Positions 25,182-34,400 of a DNA stretch of 64,000 nt are shown here, one piece after another. The DNA comes from Aquimarina latercula DSM 2041. Its GTDB lineage: Bacteria > Bacteroidota > Bacteroidia > Flavobacteriales > Flavobacteriaceae. How positions within the stretch are numbered: position 1 is the first letter of the stretch; each line of letters starts with the position of its first letter. The notes under the pieces are model-generated. The model ran no database searches. It saw only the letters and a list, made by a program, of their open reading frames with translations, and was not told where the DNA came from. Made by a program: the position numbers and the translations under genes. Where the stretch lies: contig NZ_AUMK01000014.1 of assembly GCF_000430645.1 (NCBI RefSeq), forward strand, positions 1 through 64,000. The letters run 5' to 3'.

Positions 25182-27044
25182 TTAATTTATAGAAACTTCT
25201 CCGCCATCTACGGAACATTTTGATTTTCCAATTACTTTAGTTTTTCCACCAATAACACCAATTCCTAGAGCAGTTAGTGTTAAACCAATGGTTGCTTGTA
25301 TATTTGCCATGACCGAGGCAGTAATAGAAACATGTTTACCGGTTACCCTTGCAGATTTACCACTTAGAGAGGCTGTAGACTTAGCTTTAGCTCTTAGACT
25401 ATTTCCTGCGTTAAGAAGAATACTGGAAGTAGCACTAGCACTAAAATTACTACCGGCGCTAGCGGCAACATTGCTACCTGCATTCATCGTTAAATTATTA
25501 CTAGCTTCTATGGCAATGTCAGTAGAGGAGAAGGTAATTTTATTAGGTGCATTAATGGTAATTTCTCCATTTCCACCCATTATTATTGTATTACCACTAG
25601 GGTCTGCGATGGTAACACTACCATCTGCATCATTAAGTGTTACTTGATTACCACTTCGCGTTTTGATGGCTTTTAAATGATTATTACCACTTTTAAAACT
25701 TTCTGGAACAGAAGAAGCATTGGTCACACTACCTTTTACAATAGGTAGTTCTGCATTGTCGCCTTCGTGATCTACGATTACTTCATCTCCTTTTTCAGGT
25801 ACAAAATACATTCCTTGCCCTGGTCCACCAGCTAGACTAGCTTGTCTAATCCAAGGAGAAGTTTCTCCTGTTTCTTTTTGCCAAGCATATTGTATTTTTA
25901 CACGACCCATTCCTTCTGGATCCACGTTGTCCACTACAACAGCTGTCTGTGATTTACTTTTTGGATATGCTTTAATAGAAGTTTTTGGATATACATCCGT
26001 TTCTGCAGTGATAGCTTCAAAACTATTCTCATATCTGCCATTTTCTCCACAATTATGTGTTATTTTGGTGATTCTATAGCCTCCATATGAAGAGGTTTCT
26101 CCATCTATTAATATTTTGCTGCCAAGAGAAATACTTGGATTACTACTTTTTCCGGATACTTTTATTTGATTTACTTCATTAGCCTGTTTTTGATGTAATA
26201 TTTGATCATCTATACGTGATTTCATCTGTGGATCATCATGAGCACTCACAAAAATCTGGGTTTCTTTTTGAAATAGTTTATTGCTTTTTTGATTAATTGT
26301 AGAAATAAAACCTTTAGAACTAGAATTCAATTCTGCGGTTTTTACTTCGTGAAAATTATCTGTTAGGTAATCATTGGTGAAATATTTAAAGTTGTTAGGT
26401 ATAGTTTCTAATTTCATGGACAACTCTAATAGATCATAACCATATCGAAGTTTTATAGGTTCTTTGTTTTCAGGTTTTCCAAAAACTAATTTAGATCCAT
26501 CATAATAAAACCATTCTCCATACTGTGCAGCTAGTCTACTCGCATACTGGAAAGCACTTTCTTCTTTTTGAACACTATAATGTATTGGAGTAACTTTTTT
26601 TGGAGAAATGTTATACTGTAGAATTCCTTTATCATATCCAGTAAACGTTTTTTCTAAAATCTCTGAAATTCCTATATCTTGATGAGATGCATAATGAGGA
26701 CCATCATCCGTAATTATACTACAACTTTTGCCTAGTATATGGATGAGATCACCGGTTTTCTGATAGAATCCTTTTACGGTATTAATGGATGTAACGATAC
26801 CTTTAAATTCTAATATATCATTTTCAGAAAAGCCATTAACGGATTGTATTTTTAATAGAAATATAGCGCCCAAAAAATTAATGCTCTCTCCAGAGATATG
26901 ATCTGTAACTTCTTCTAGCACATCTTTTCTACAGACTAATTCAAAACTATGATGTGCATCTATTTCTTGAGAAAGAGAGAGTTTTTTAAATGCGGGAATG
27001 GGATCACCATCTATAAATATTTGTACTTGTGTGTCAGTTGCCAT
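25182..27044 (-). CDS. vgrG: Type VI secretion VgrG spike protein
   Basis: 620 aa. The N-terminal part (about 1-350) is the gp27-like base with HYSVQKEESAFQYASRLAAQYGEWFYYDG; about 370-460 is the gp5-like OB fold (DPEGMGRVKIQYAWQKETGE, SPWIRQASLAGGPGQGMYFVP, GDEVIV); about 470-620 is a repetitive beta-helix (SNNLTMNAGSNVAASAGSN). This is the Vgr architecture of the Bacteroidota T6SS (subtype iii). No sheath, baseplate or ClpV genes are in the window, so this is an orphan vgrG-effector cassette. The Rhs gene starts 5 bases downstream, so the two are co-translated. Confidence 0.93.
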   Translation of the reverse strand: MATDTQVQIFIDGDPIPAFKKLSLSQEIDAHHSFELVCRKDVLEEVTDHISGESINFLGAIFLLKIQSVNGFSENDILEFKGIVTSINTVKGFYQKTGDLIHILGKSCSIITDDGPHYASHQDIGISEILEKTFTGYDKGILQYNISPKKVTPIHYSVQKEESAFQYASRLAAQYGEWFYYDGSKLVFGKPENKEPIKLRYGYDLLELSMKLETIPNNFKYFTNDYLTDNFHEVKTAELNSSSKGFISTINQKSNKLFQKETQIFVSAHDDPQMKSRIDDQILHQKQANEVNQIKVSGKSSNPSISLGSKILIDGETSSYGGYRITKITHNCGENGRYENSFEAITAETDVYPKTSIKAYPKSKSQTAVVVDNVDPEGMGRVKIQYAWQKETGETSPWIRQASLAGGPGQGMYFVPEKGDEVIVDHEGDNAELPIVKGSVTNASSVPESFKSGNNHLKAIKTRSGNQVTLNDADGSVTIADPSGNTIIMGGNGEITINAPNKITFSSTDIAIEASNNLTMNAGSNVAASAGSNFSASATSSILLNAGNSLRAKAKSTASLSGKSARVTGKHVSITASVMANIQATIGLTLTALGIGVIGGKTKVIGKSKCSVDGGEVSIN

Positions 27045-27318
27045 AATTATATTGATATCGGAATTATCCAGTTTACTAGTTTAATTTAAGATTATTAGAG
27101 GGAAATAATTTTGGAATGAGGATGAATGGTTACTAAAGCAGGACGTTTGTAGTAAATTTTGTGGTTTTAAAGAAATGCTTTGTAATTATCTCATAGATAA
27201 TAAATAATGATGTGTTTTTAAATAATATACTGAACACTTAGGATAAAGTATATAGTGAGATAACAATGTTCCTTTAAGATTTACTGTTGGTCAACAAAAT
27301 CTCTTCAAATGTCCACAG

Positions 27319-27349
27319 CTTAATTTTATTAGATAAGAATAAAATTAAG
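27319..27349. promoter_or_regulatory. 12-bp perfect inverted repeat before the lipoprotein gene
   Basis: CTTAATTTTATT (27319-27330) and AATAAAATTAAG (27338-27349) flank a 7-bp centre, 38 bases before the ATG at 27388. A -7-like TAAGTTTA overlaps its right arm. It could be an operator or a 5' UTR hairpin. The rest of 27045-27318 shows nothing recognisable. Confidence 0.45.
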
Positions 27350-27387
27350 TTTACCTCAGGTTTAATAATTATTTAAAATTAAAAGCA

Positions 27388-27807
27388 ATGAAAACTCAAA
27401 ACAATTTTTTGAAAAACTTAAGTAGAGTAGTATTAGTATTATCTGTTTTATTCATTTCATCTTGTGGTAGTGATGATGATGGAACACCTGCGGAGGAATT
27501 TGTTACACTTCCTGCACAAGTACTAACATCTTATACAGGTAACTTAGTTTATACTCCTGGTGATGGTTCAGGTCCAATTATTAATACAAGTGGTACTGCT
27601 ACTGTTGCAGTATCTGGTAATACATATACAATTAGTTTTAGTGATGGGGTACCTTCAATTAGTGGACTTGTTTTTTTAGCCGGTTCTGGAAATAATTTTG
27701 TGTCTGCCTCTGCGGGTCAATCTACAACTGGTATTTCAGTAGAAGATGGAGATTTAGCCGTAGGAGCGACCAACAATGGGAATACCTGGGCATTTTCTAC
27801 AAATTAA
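27388..27807 (+). CDS. Small lipoprotein of unknown function
   Basis: 139 aa. Signal peptide with lipobox (LFISSC, Cys about 27) followed by GSDDDGTP, the acidic +2 spacer typical of surface-exposed Bacteroidota lipoproteins. The mature part is Gly/Ser/Thr-rich beta sequence (YTISFSDGVPSISGLVF). No known domain recognised. Monocistronic: hairpin upstream, strong terminator downstream. Confidence 0.75.
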   Translation: MKTQNNFLKNLSRVVLVLSVLFISSCGSDDDGTPAEEFVTLPAQVLTSYTGNLVYTPGDGSGPIINTSGTATVAVSGNTYTISFSDGVPSISGLVFLAGSGNNFVSASAGQSTTGISVEDGDLAVGATNNGNTWAFSTN

Positions 27808-27828
27808 TAGTTTATTTTAATATCTCTA

Positions 27829-27870
27829 GGGAAAGGGTGGTTTTGGGGAAAACCACTCTTTCCATTTTTT
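27829..27870 (+). terminator. Intrinsic terminator
   Basis: A 15-bp stem (GGAAAGGGTGGTTTT 27830-27844, AAAACCACTCTTTCC 27849-27863, one G-U) with a GGGG loop and a following T6 run, after the lipoprotein gene. Confidence 0.88.
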
Positions 27871-27916
27871 GTATTTCTTATTGATGATATATGTCTAACT
27901 CATAATTTACTTAAAA

Positions 27917-28963
27917 ATGAAAAATATACTCACATCTAAAATTATTATCTCAACTTTAGTTTTACTTATTAGTGTTGGCTGTGGAAGTAAAAAGTCATTA
28001 AAGACAGAGGTCATAAAACCTCCAATTGTTACGTTGGATCCATCTGTTAAGAAAATAGGAATCTTTAATAGAAGCATACCTTCTGATGATAATGTAGGAT
28101 TAGATCAATTAGATAAAATATTATCGATTGAAGGAGCAAAACTCGATGAGGATGGAGCTAAGCAAGCCATTATTTCTTTAAAAACAGCATTACTTCAAAA
28201 TCCTAGGTTTACAGAAGTAACGATCTTACCGATGTCATTAAAAGAAAATCCTGGAGGAGGTATTTTTCCATCACCCATAAGTTGGGACCAAATTGATAAA
28301 CTTTGTAAAACGAATAATGTAGATGCGATTTTTACTTTAGCCATATATGATACTGATGCTAAAGCTTCATACACCGTAGAAAAAAAGAAGATTGAAGGAC
28401 CATTAGGACTAGAACTTCCTGGTGTAGAACACCAAGTAAATATAGAAACTAAGATAAAAACGGGATGGCGTATATATGATCCTATTCGAAAAAAAATCAG
28501 TGATCAACTATCAGTTAATGAGAAAACGAAATCTGTAGGAAAAGGAATTAATCCAATAAAAGCAATTGAGGCTGCTACGAATAGAAAACAATCAGTCCTA
28601 CAAATTAGTCAGAAAATTGGTAGTGATTATGCGTTGAGATTATTACCCTATAAGGATAATGTATATAGAGATTATTATGTGAAAGCGACGCCGAATTTTG
28701 AAATTGCAAAACGAAAAGTAGAAACAGGGCAATGGGATGGAGCAGCTGAATTGTGGGAAAAAGAAACTAGTAATTCAGATCCAGAAATTGCCGGACAGGC
28801 TTGCTTTAACATGGCTTTCTACAATGAAATAAAAGGAGATTATACTAAGGCTATTGAATGGGCTACAAGAGCCTATACAGATTACGAAAATAAAAATGCA
28901 TTAAAATATATTAGTGACCTGAAAGAGAGGATCGAGAATAATAAAATTGTAGGAGGTTACTAA
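27917..28963 (+). CDS. Lipoprotein with C-terminal TPR-like repeat (DUF6340-like)
   Basis: 348 aa. Lipobox VGCG (Cys about 22). The domain beginning VKKIGIFNRS, with a section on pairwise values and IFTLAIYDTDA, looks like the DUF6340 family of Bacteroidota lipoproteins (from memory). Residues about 265-345 form TPR-like helices (YNEIKGDYTKAIEWATRAY). The role is unknown; probably in the periplasm at the outer membrane. It ends at a hairpin shared with the convergent gene. Confidence 0.7.
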   Translation: MKNILTSKIIISTLVLLISVGCGSKKSLKTEVIKPPIVTLDPSVKKIGIFNRSIPSDDNVGLDQLDKILSIEGAKLDEDGAKQAIISLKTALLQNPRFTEVTILPMSLKENPGGGIFPSPISWDQIDKLCKTNNVDAIFTLAIYDTDAKASYTVEKKKIEGPLGLELPGVEHQVNIETKIKTGWRIYDPIRKKISDQLSVNEKTKSVGKGINPIKAIEAATNRKQSVLQISQKIGSDYALRLLPYKDNVYRDYYVKATPNFEIAKRKVETGQWDGAAELWEKETSNSDPEIAGQACFNMAFYNEIKGDYTKAIEWATRAYTDYENKNALKYISDLKERIENNKIVGGY

Positions 28964-28987
28964 CCTTTTTTTGATAATTAAAGTTTA

Positions 28988-29038
28988 ACTATTATGGATT
29001 CTATTTTTTACCAAAAATAGAATCCATAATAGTTTTTA
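28988..29038. terminator. 21-bp perfect hairpin terminator overlapping a coding 3' end
   Basis: ACTATTATGGATTCTATTTTT (28988-29008; 21 bp, split here as ACTATTATGG + ATTCTATTTTT) pairs perfectly with 29013-29033 around a 5-nt loop and is followed by TTTTT on the plus strand. It serves the gene ending at 28963. The convergent minus-strand gene ends inside it (stop codon at 29001-29003). Confidence 0.8.
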
Positions 29039-29234
29039 ATCCTCTAAATGCCATGAATATAGCGAATGCAGCCCCAACTAATCCCAAAATTAATATGGGA
29101 TAATAATAGGAATGATCTTGGTTTTTAAAAGCAGAGTGAATAATCACTGGACTAATAAACATAAAAATCAACGCAATTGCCATACGTTGTATACCTTTAC
29201 CTAATAATTCTTTATCTGTTCTTTTAGGCTCCAT
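29001..29234 (-). CDS. Small two-helix membrane protein (DUF6095-like)
   Basis: 77 aa from the ATG at 29234 (10 residues shorter than the longest frame), starting MEPKRTDKELLGKGIQRM. Two membrane helices (MAIALIFMFISPVIIHSAF and YYPILILGLVGAAFAIFMAF) and the end FRGLKTIMDSIFGKK match my memory of the DUF6095 family in Flavobacteriia. It overlaps the murQ stop by 11 bases, so it is co-translated with murQ. Function unknown. Confidence 0.75.
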   Translation of the reverse strand: MEPKRTDKELLGKGIQRMAIALIFMFISPVIIHSAFKNQDHSYYYPILILGLVGAAFAIFMAFRGLKTIMDSIFGKK

Positions 29235-30036
29235 AATTATCAATTGCGTTTCTAACAGTTCCATGTTTCTTTAATAATTCTGTAGCTAATGTTCTTTCTA
29301 TTTTTAGCTCATCCATAATCATTCGTGTACCTCGATCTACTAGTTTATTATTACTAAGTTGCATATCTACCATTTTATTACCTTTTACTTTTCCTAGTTG
29401 TATCATAGTAGCTGTAGATATCATGTTTAATACTAATTTTTGTGCAGTTCCTGCTTTCATCCTAGAACTTCCAGTTACAAATTCTGGACCAACGGTTACT
29501 ACAATTGGATATTGGGCTGTCTTGTCTAAAGGACTTCCTTCATTACAAGTAATACAACCAGTAATAATATTTGCGGCATTACATTGTTCTAAAGCTCCTA
29601 TTACATAAGGTGTAGTTCCTGATGCTGCAATACCAATAACAACATCTTTTTCTGAGATTTTATTTGCTTCTAAATCCTTCCATCCTTGCTCTGTATCATC
29701 TTCTGCAAATTCTACAGCCTTTCTGATAGCCGGATCTCCACCCGCAATTAACCCAATAACTAAATCATATGAGACTCCGAAAGTAGGAGGGCACTCACTT
29801 GCATCCACAACACCTAATCGACCACTAGTTCCAGCTCCCATATAGAAGAGTCTTCCTCCGTTTTTTAGTTTTTCAACAATTTTAGAAACTAAACTTTCAA
29901 TTTGCGGGATCGCATTTTTTACAGCATCTGGTACCGTTTTATCTTCTTTATTGATATTTGATAACAAATCAGAAATACTCATCTTTTCCAGATGGTTGTA
30001 GTTTGAAGCCTGTTCGGTTGTTTTAGTAAAACTCAT
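29224..30036 (-). CDS. murQ: N-acetylmuramic acid 6-phosphate etherase
   Basis: 270 aa (family about 270-300). Converts MurNAc-6-phosphate to GlcNAc-6-phosphate and D-lactate in cell-wall recycling. The SIS fold shows the motifs FYMGAGTSGRLGVVDASECPP, GIAASGTTPYV and the GSSRMKAGTAQKLVLNM signature. Cytoplasmic. It precedes the small membrane gene, with which it overlaps. Confidence 0.95.
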   Translation of the reverse strand: MSFTKTTEQASNYNHLEKMSISDLLSNINKEDKTVPDAVKNAIPQIESLVSKIVEKLKNGGRLFYMGAGTSGRLGVVDASECPPTFGVSYDLVIGLIAGGDPAIRKAVEFAEDDTEQGWKDLEANKISEKDVVIGIAASGTTPYVIGALEQCNAANIITGCITCNEGSPLDKTAQYPIVVTVGPEFVTGSSRMKAGTAQKLVLNMISTATMIQLGKVKGNKMVDMQLSNNKLVDRGTRMIMDELKIERTLATELLKKHGTVRNAIDNYGA

Positions 30037-30061
30037 GCTTCAAAAATACTGATTTTCCTGA

Positions 30062-30883
30062 TCACTCTTCAATTGTAAATTGAAAACGATTTGCCTCAGA
30101 TAGATTAAAATATCCTAAAGCAAAATTATCCGGATTCGTGGTGTTTATAATATTTCCTCGTATTTGCGCAGGAGGTGTTTGGAACGGATTTCCTCCATCT
30201 TGTTCACTTTGTTCGATTAGTATATTAGAATAGTTGTAGTATCGTTCGTCTATTCCAAGAATTTTTATAGTTACTTGTTCTCCGCCAACCATATCCTCAT
30301 AGAAATAGGAAAAATTAAAAGATTCACCTTGATAGAAACGATCTTCGCTCGGAAGATATAAATTAAAATCAAAATCAAATAGATAGAAATCTTCTCTATT
30401 CCCTTCATCAGTAAAGAAAACAATAACTTCAGTTTCATCACCGTCGAATAAAGTTCCATCTCCTTGCTCCACATTATCAATCGCAACTGTCGGTATTAAT
30501 TGTGTAGTGGCTTTATAGGTTTCTCCCTCATAGATCACCGTAAGTTCGTAATCTATATCAAATTCTGGTATTAAATTTGGGTCTTCTGGAATAAAGAATC
30601 CTGGTTCATTTAATGATTCTATAAAATTAACAACAGAATTGTCTGATAGATTGGTAATAAATACCGTTGCGTTACTTACGGTAGGAACACCGTCATTAAA
30701 GAAAGGAGCTGATAATGTAAGTCGCACTCCACCTAAGGCATCAACAGGAGTTTCATCTAAATAAATTTCAAAAGATGCGTCTATAACTAATTTTGGTTCT
30801 CCATTTGGAACATCAACATCAATAACATCTTCACAACTTGTGATTATAGAAAGTCCGATTATAAGATATAATAACTTTTTCAT
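30062..30883 (-). CDS. DUF4249-type lipoprotein, partner of the TonB receptor
   Basis: 273 aa from the ATG at 30883, which starts a lipoprotein signal (LIIGLSIITSC). The mature part has LVIDASFEIYLDETP, VRLTLSAPFF and YEGETYKATTQL, as in DUF4249 lipoproteins that accompany SusC-like receptors in Bacteroidota. It begins 4 bases after the receptor stop, so one operon. Probably the extracellular lid or binding partner of the receptor; substrate unknown. Confidence 0.8.
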   Translation of the reverse strand: MKKLLYLIIGLSIITSCEDVIDVDVPNGEPKLVIDASFEIYLDETPVDALGGVRLTLSAPFFNDGVPTVSNATVFITNLSDNSVVNFIESLNEPGFFIPEDPNLIPEFDIDYELTVIYEGETYKATTQLIPTVAIDNVEQGDGTLFDGDETEVIVFFTDEGNREDFYLFDFDFNLYLPSEDRFYQGESFNFSYFYEDMVGGEQVTIKILGIDERYYNYSNILIEQSEQDGGNPFQTPPAQIRGNIINTTNPDNFALGYFNLSEANRFQFTIEE

Positions 30884-30887
30884 TGTG

Positions 30888-33281
30888 TTAAAATTTAAAA
30901 TTATAGGTGATAGCTGGTACGATTCCAAATATGGAGGTTCTTACAGCCTCGTTTACCCGAGTTTCTGTATTTTGACTAAAGGCTATAGATGCAGCATTTC
31001 TGCGATTGTATAGGTTATAAATACTAAATACCCATTCACCTTGCCATTTACGAGTTTTATTTTTTCGTGGTGTTAAGGTAGCAGAAATATCCATTCGGTG
31101 ATAAGATGGAAGTCGTTGATCATTTCTTAATCCATCATAAATTGGTACTACCAACCCTTGAAACTCAAACTGTCCAGATGGGTAATTAGTAGGTTGCCCT
31201 GTTTGGAATAAAAAATTAGCATTAAACGTCCATTTTTTGTTTAACTCATAACTCCCATTAAAAGAAATATCGTGTGTTTTATCAAAAGGTGTGTTATACC
31301 ATTGGCCATTATTAATACCTGTTTCGACAGGAGTTCTTCCAACTGTCCGCTGTTCTGATTTAGACAATGTGTAGGCCAACCATCCTTTGAACTTGCCTTC
31401 ATTTTTTCTTAATAAAAGTTCTAAACCATATGCTCTAGCCTCACCATTAAGTATTTCTTGTTCAATGGCATCATTGGCGATTAGTTCTGCGCCGTCAATA
31501 TAATCAATCCTGTTTTTGATGTCTTTATAGAAGACTTCTGTTTCTATAGAGTATGCATCATTTTTAATACTTTTAAAAAAACCTAAAGCATATTGATTGA
31601 GCAATTGCGGTTTTACATATTTCCCACTAGGAGTCCATACATCAAGCGGAGTAGGGGAACTAGTATTCGATAATAAATGTAGATACTGAGCCATTCTGTT
31701 ATAACTAGCTTTTATCGAAGTATTATCGTTAAATATATACGCTAAGGCTAAACGAGGTTCTAGATTAGTGAAGTTTTTAATTTGATCACTTCTACTAATT
31801 CTTTCTGTGCCTATCGGATTAGCGGCTTCGTAAATTTGTAATTCTTCATTAAATAACAGAGGATTATCATTCTCATAAATATTTAATTCATCTTGACCCA
31901 ACCTTGTAAAGTTACTAAGACGGATACCGTATTGTAATGATAACTTATTAGAGATCTTGTGTTCTGCATCAATATATACGCCTAATTCATTAGCGTATTT
32001 ATCAATTAATTTATCTCTGATAATTCCGGAGTCATCTCTATTAGGCTTTATTTCACCAGGATTGAATCGATAGTATATATTATTAATTCCATAATTAAGT
32101 TGAAAATTATCGCTTAAATAATGTTTTAAATCATACTTTAAATTAAAATTTCTGATCCCAGAATCCCATTCAAAACCAACAAAGTCAAGTTCTAATCCAT
32201 AAAAATAATCTGAATAGATAAGTGATAAATTAGAAAATAATTTATCCGAGAATAAGTGATTCCATCTTAGGTTTAAAACGGTATTCCCATATGTGTTTCT
32301 AAAACTTTCACTTATAGCAAAGACGTCCCTACCAAAGTATCCTGAGAGAAATAGATTATTATTTTCATTTATTTTGTAGTTCAGTTTAGTGTTGAGGTCA
32401 TAGAAGTATGCAACATTATCATTACCGTCATCTACTAGTGGTAAGAAAAGATGTGCATATGATGCTCTTCCTCCAACTAAGAAAGCTCCTTTGTTTTTTA
32501 CAATAGGACCTTCTGCTAATAACCTACTGGAAACAAGTCCAAGTCCACCATTAATATGATATTCTTTACTGTTTCCTTCTTTTTGATAAATATCTAAAAC
32601 AGAAGAAACTCGTCCTCCATATTTTGCGGGAATTCCTCCTTTATAGAGTTTAATATCTTTAATTGCATCTGGATTAAATACGGAGAAAAATCCAAATAAG
32701 TGTGATGAATTAAAAATAGTGGCCTCATCTAATAAAATTAAGTTTTGATCCGCAGCACCACCACGAACATTAAAACCAGAAGCACCCTCACCACCACTAG
32801 TTACTCCTGGAAGGAGTACAATCGATTTAATTACATCTGCTTCACCGAGTACAACTGGGATTTGTTTGATCGTTCCTGCGGTTAGTTTATTAAGACTCAT
32901 CTGAGGATTCTTAATATTTACTTTTTCAATATTTTCTGTTATTACTATTTCATCCAACATTTCGGAAGCTTCCGCTAGCTGAAAGTTCAGTTTTTTATCT
33001 TCATTTAGTATAATTTCTTGTACAATATCTTTAAAGCCTAGGTAGCTGACTTGTAGTTTATAGGTTCCTTCTGGCAAAGTGATAGAGTAAAATCCATATT
33101 CATTGGTTACCACGCCTTTTCCCATTTCTGGAAAAAGTACATTAACACCAATTAGTGTTTCATTACTAGATTGTTCCGAAATAGTACCGTTAATCGTAAA
33201 TTTTTCTTGAGCTATCAAGGTACTATTGGCTAGTAAACATAGTAGTACTAGCCATATATTAAGAGTGAGATATTTTTTCAA
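30888..33281 (-). CDS. TonB-dependent outer-membrane receptor with CarboxypepD_reg-like domain
   Basis: 797 aa. Signal peptide (ending TLIAQ), an N-terminal carboxypeptidase-regulatory-like domain (about 25-115, GTISEQSSNETLIGVNVLF), a plug (about 120-230, GFNVRGGAADQNLILLDEATIF) and a 22-strand-type beta barrel to the C-terminal IFGIVPAITYNFKF. Imports an unknown substrate across the outer membrane with energy from TonB. Forms an operon with the DUF4249-type gene. Confidence 0.92.
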   Translation of the reverse strand: MKKYLTLNIWLVLLCLLANSTLIAQEKFTINGTISEQSSNETLIGVNVLFPEMGKGVVTNEYGFYSITLPEGTYKLQVSYLGFKDIVQEIILNEDKKLNFQLAEASEMLDEIVITENIEKVNIKNPQMSLNKLTAGTIKQIPVVLGEADVIKSIVLLPGVTSGGEGASGFNVRGGAADQNLILLDEATIFNSSHLFGFFSVFNPDAIKDIKLYKGGIPAKYGGRVSSVLDIYQKEGNSKEYHINGGLGLVSSRLLAEGPIVKNKGAFLVGGRASYAHLFLPLVDDGNDNVAYFYDLNTKLNYKINENNNLFLSGYFGRDVFAISESFRNTYGNTVLNLRWNHLFSDKLFSNLSLIYSDYFYGLELDFVGFEWDSGIRNFNLKYDLKHYLSDNFQLNYGINNIYYRFNPGEIKPNRDDSGIIRDKLIDKYANELGVYIDAEHKISNKLSLQYGIRLSNFTRLGQDELNIYENDNPLLFNEELQIYEAANPIGTERISRSDQIKNFTNLEPRLALAYIFNDNTSIKASYNRMAQYLHLLSNTSSPTPLDVWTPSGKYVKPQLLNQYALGFFKSIKNDAYSIETEVFYKDIKNRIDYIDGAELIANDAIEQEILNGEARAYGLELLLRKNEGKFKGWLAYTLSKSEQRTVGRTPVETGINNGQWYNTPFDKTHDISFNGSYELNKKWTFNANFLFQTGQPTNYPSGQFEFQGLVVPIYDGLRNDQRLPSYHRMDISATLTPRKNKTRKWQGEWVFSIYNLYNRRNAASIAFSQNTETRVNEAVRTSIFGIVPAITYNFKF

Positions 33282-33380
33282 AAGAAAGTTTTTTCAGTAG
33301 CATTTATAGAGTAGACGCTCTAATCTAAAATATGTTACGTATTTAGAGAATATAAATATATTGTAATATGTCGCTTCTAG

Positions 33381-33545
33381 TTAAGATTTCCAGCAAAAAC
33401 TAATGGGAAACCATTCTTCGGTGCATAAAGTATTACTATTTGCGGATTTAATACTTGATTTGCGTTTAAGATATACTTGGTTGTTTTCTGAAAATACATA
33501 GTTAGTATCTATTTTTTTGGTTCTTAGAATAACTTTATTTTTCAT
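33381..33545 (-). CDS. Possible small peptide of unknown function
   Basis: 54 aa from the ATG at 33545 (a longer frame starts at 33584). Basic N-terminal half (KNKVILRTKKIDTNYVF) and a tail rich in Cys and Trp (CTEEWFPISFCWKS). No GG leader and no signal peptide. Two copies of a 13-bp direct repeat lie 50-90 bases upstream. It may be a small secreted or modified peptide, or a chance frame; I could not decide. Confidence 0.35.
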   Translation of the reverse strand: MKNKVILRTKKIDTNYVFSENNQVYLKRKSSIKSANSNTLCTEEWFPISFCWKS

Positions 33546-33592
33546 TTGGGGCTTTGGTAACATTTCTTTCTTATATAAAATCATTGTATCAA

Positions 33593-33633
33593 TTTTTGTG
33601 CCTAATTATGTTTGTAATCTTTTTTGTGCCTAA
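33593..33633 (-). repeat. Two direct repeats of 13 bp upstream of the small frame
   Basis: TTTTTGTGCCTAA occurs at 33593-33605 and 33621-33633, starts 28 bp apart, in the gap between the TonB receptor and the barrel gene at 33736. Possibly a binding site pair; the surrounding interval 33282-33735 otherwise holds only the small frame at 33381. Confidence 0.4.
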
Positions 33634-33735
33634 AAAAACCGGATGTATAGAATCTATTTTTGGTATTTGTATATTCTTGATATAGTAATTGTTTTGGTTT
33701 AAATAGCTGTTATCCAGTAATATGGTTTTTGGTTT

Positions 33736-34299
33736 TTAGAGTCTATAACCTAATCCTATTTTTAAAAGATTTGCATTTCTATTAAATGCAATATCTGGTA
33801 CATTATCTTCTTCAGAAAGCCTAATGAAATCATATTGAATTTGAGCAAAAAACTTTTTAGTGATATTATACGCAATTCCGACATTGAGATTAAATCCATT
33901 TAAAGTTTCAGTATCATTTAATTCTCCAGTATTTGTTGTGATTGATGAATCTAATATCATTACGGTGTATCCTATTCCAACTGAAGGGCGAAGTTTTTTA
34001 ATTGATTCTATAGTTAACTCTCCAAATATTCTAGGTTGTAATATGTATGCCGTAGTTTCAGAGGTTTCGAACTTATCATTTATTAATATGTTACCATTTA
34101 GTGAAGCTCCTATCTTTACAGGTGTTAATTTAACAAACCTATAATCCGCACCAACATCAATAATTCCAACGTAATTGTCGCCAAGAAAGTTGTCGCCAAA
34201 TGGAATTGGATAGTTGAGTTCAAAACTAATTTTAGAGTCTTGAGAAAATAATTGACAACAGGAAATTAGGATTACTACTAATAATGCGCTTTTTTTCAT
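33736..34299 (-). CDS. Outer-membrane beta-barrel protein (operon with ECF sigma)
   Basis: 187 aa. Signal peptide (MKKSALLVVILISCCQLFSQ), then beta-strand sequence (ADYRFVKLTPVKIGASLNG, FNLNVGIAYNITKKFFAQIQYDF) ending LLKIGLGYRL, typical of OMP_b-brl proteins of 8 strands. No substrate. It is the last of three barrels downstream of the sigma/anti-sigma genes. Confidence 0.75.
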   Translation of the reverse strand: MKKSALLVVILISCCQLFSQDSKISFELNYPIPFGDNFLGDNYVGIIDVGADYRFVKLTPVKIGASLNGNILINDKFETSETTAYILQPRIFGELTIESIKKLRPSVGIGYTVMILDSSITTNTGELNDTETLNGFNLNVGIAYNITKKFFAQIQYDFIRLSEEDNVPDIAFNRNANLLKIGLGYRL

Positions 34300-34400
34300 T
34301 GGAATAAAATTTATATTAATACTTTAAAGTCAATACGGAGCCTAATCAATAGGGATTATCTATTGATTTAATGTCTCTTTTTGAATGTTTTTTTGTTTAG

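Noticed and set aside
25288-25647. 119-codon plus-strand frame opposite vgrG
   Set aside because: Arises from the repetitive Ala/Ser-rich beta-helix coding of VgrG on the other strand.
20296-27044. CRISPR-like or DNA repeat array
   Set aside because: Repetition here is degenerate protein-level repetition (YD repeats, beta-helix); no constant direct repeats with spacers were seen anywhere in the window.
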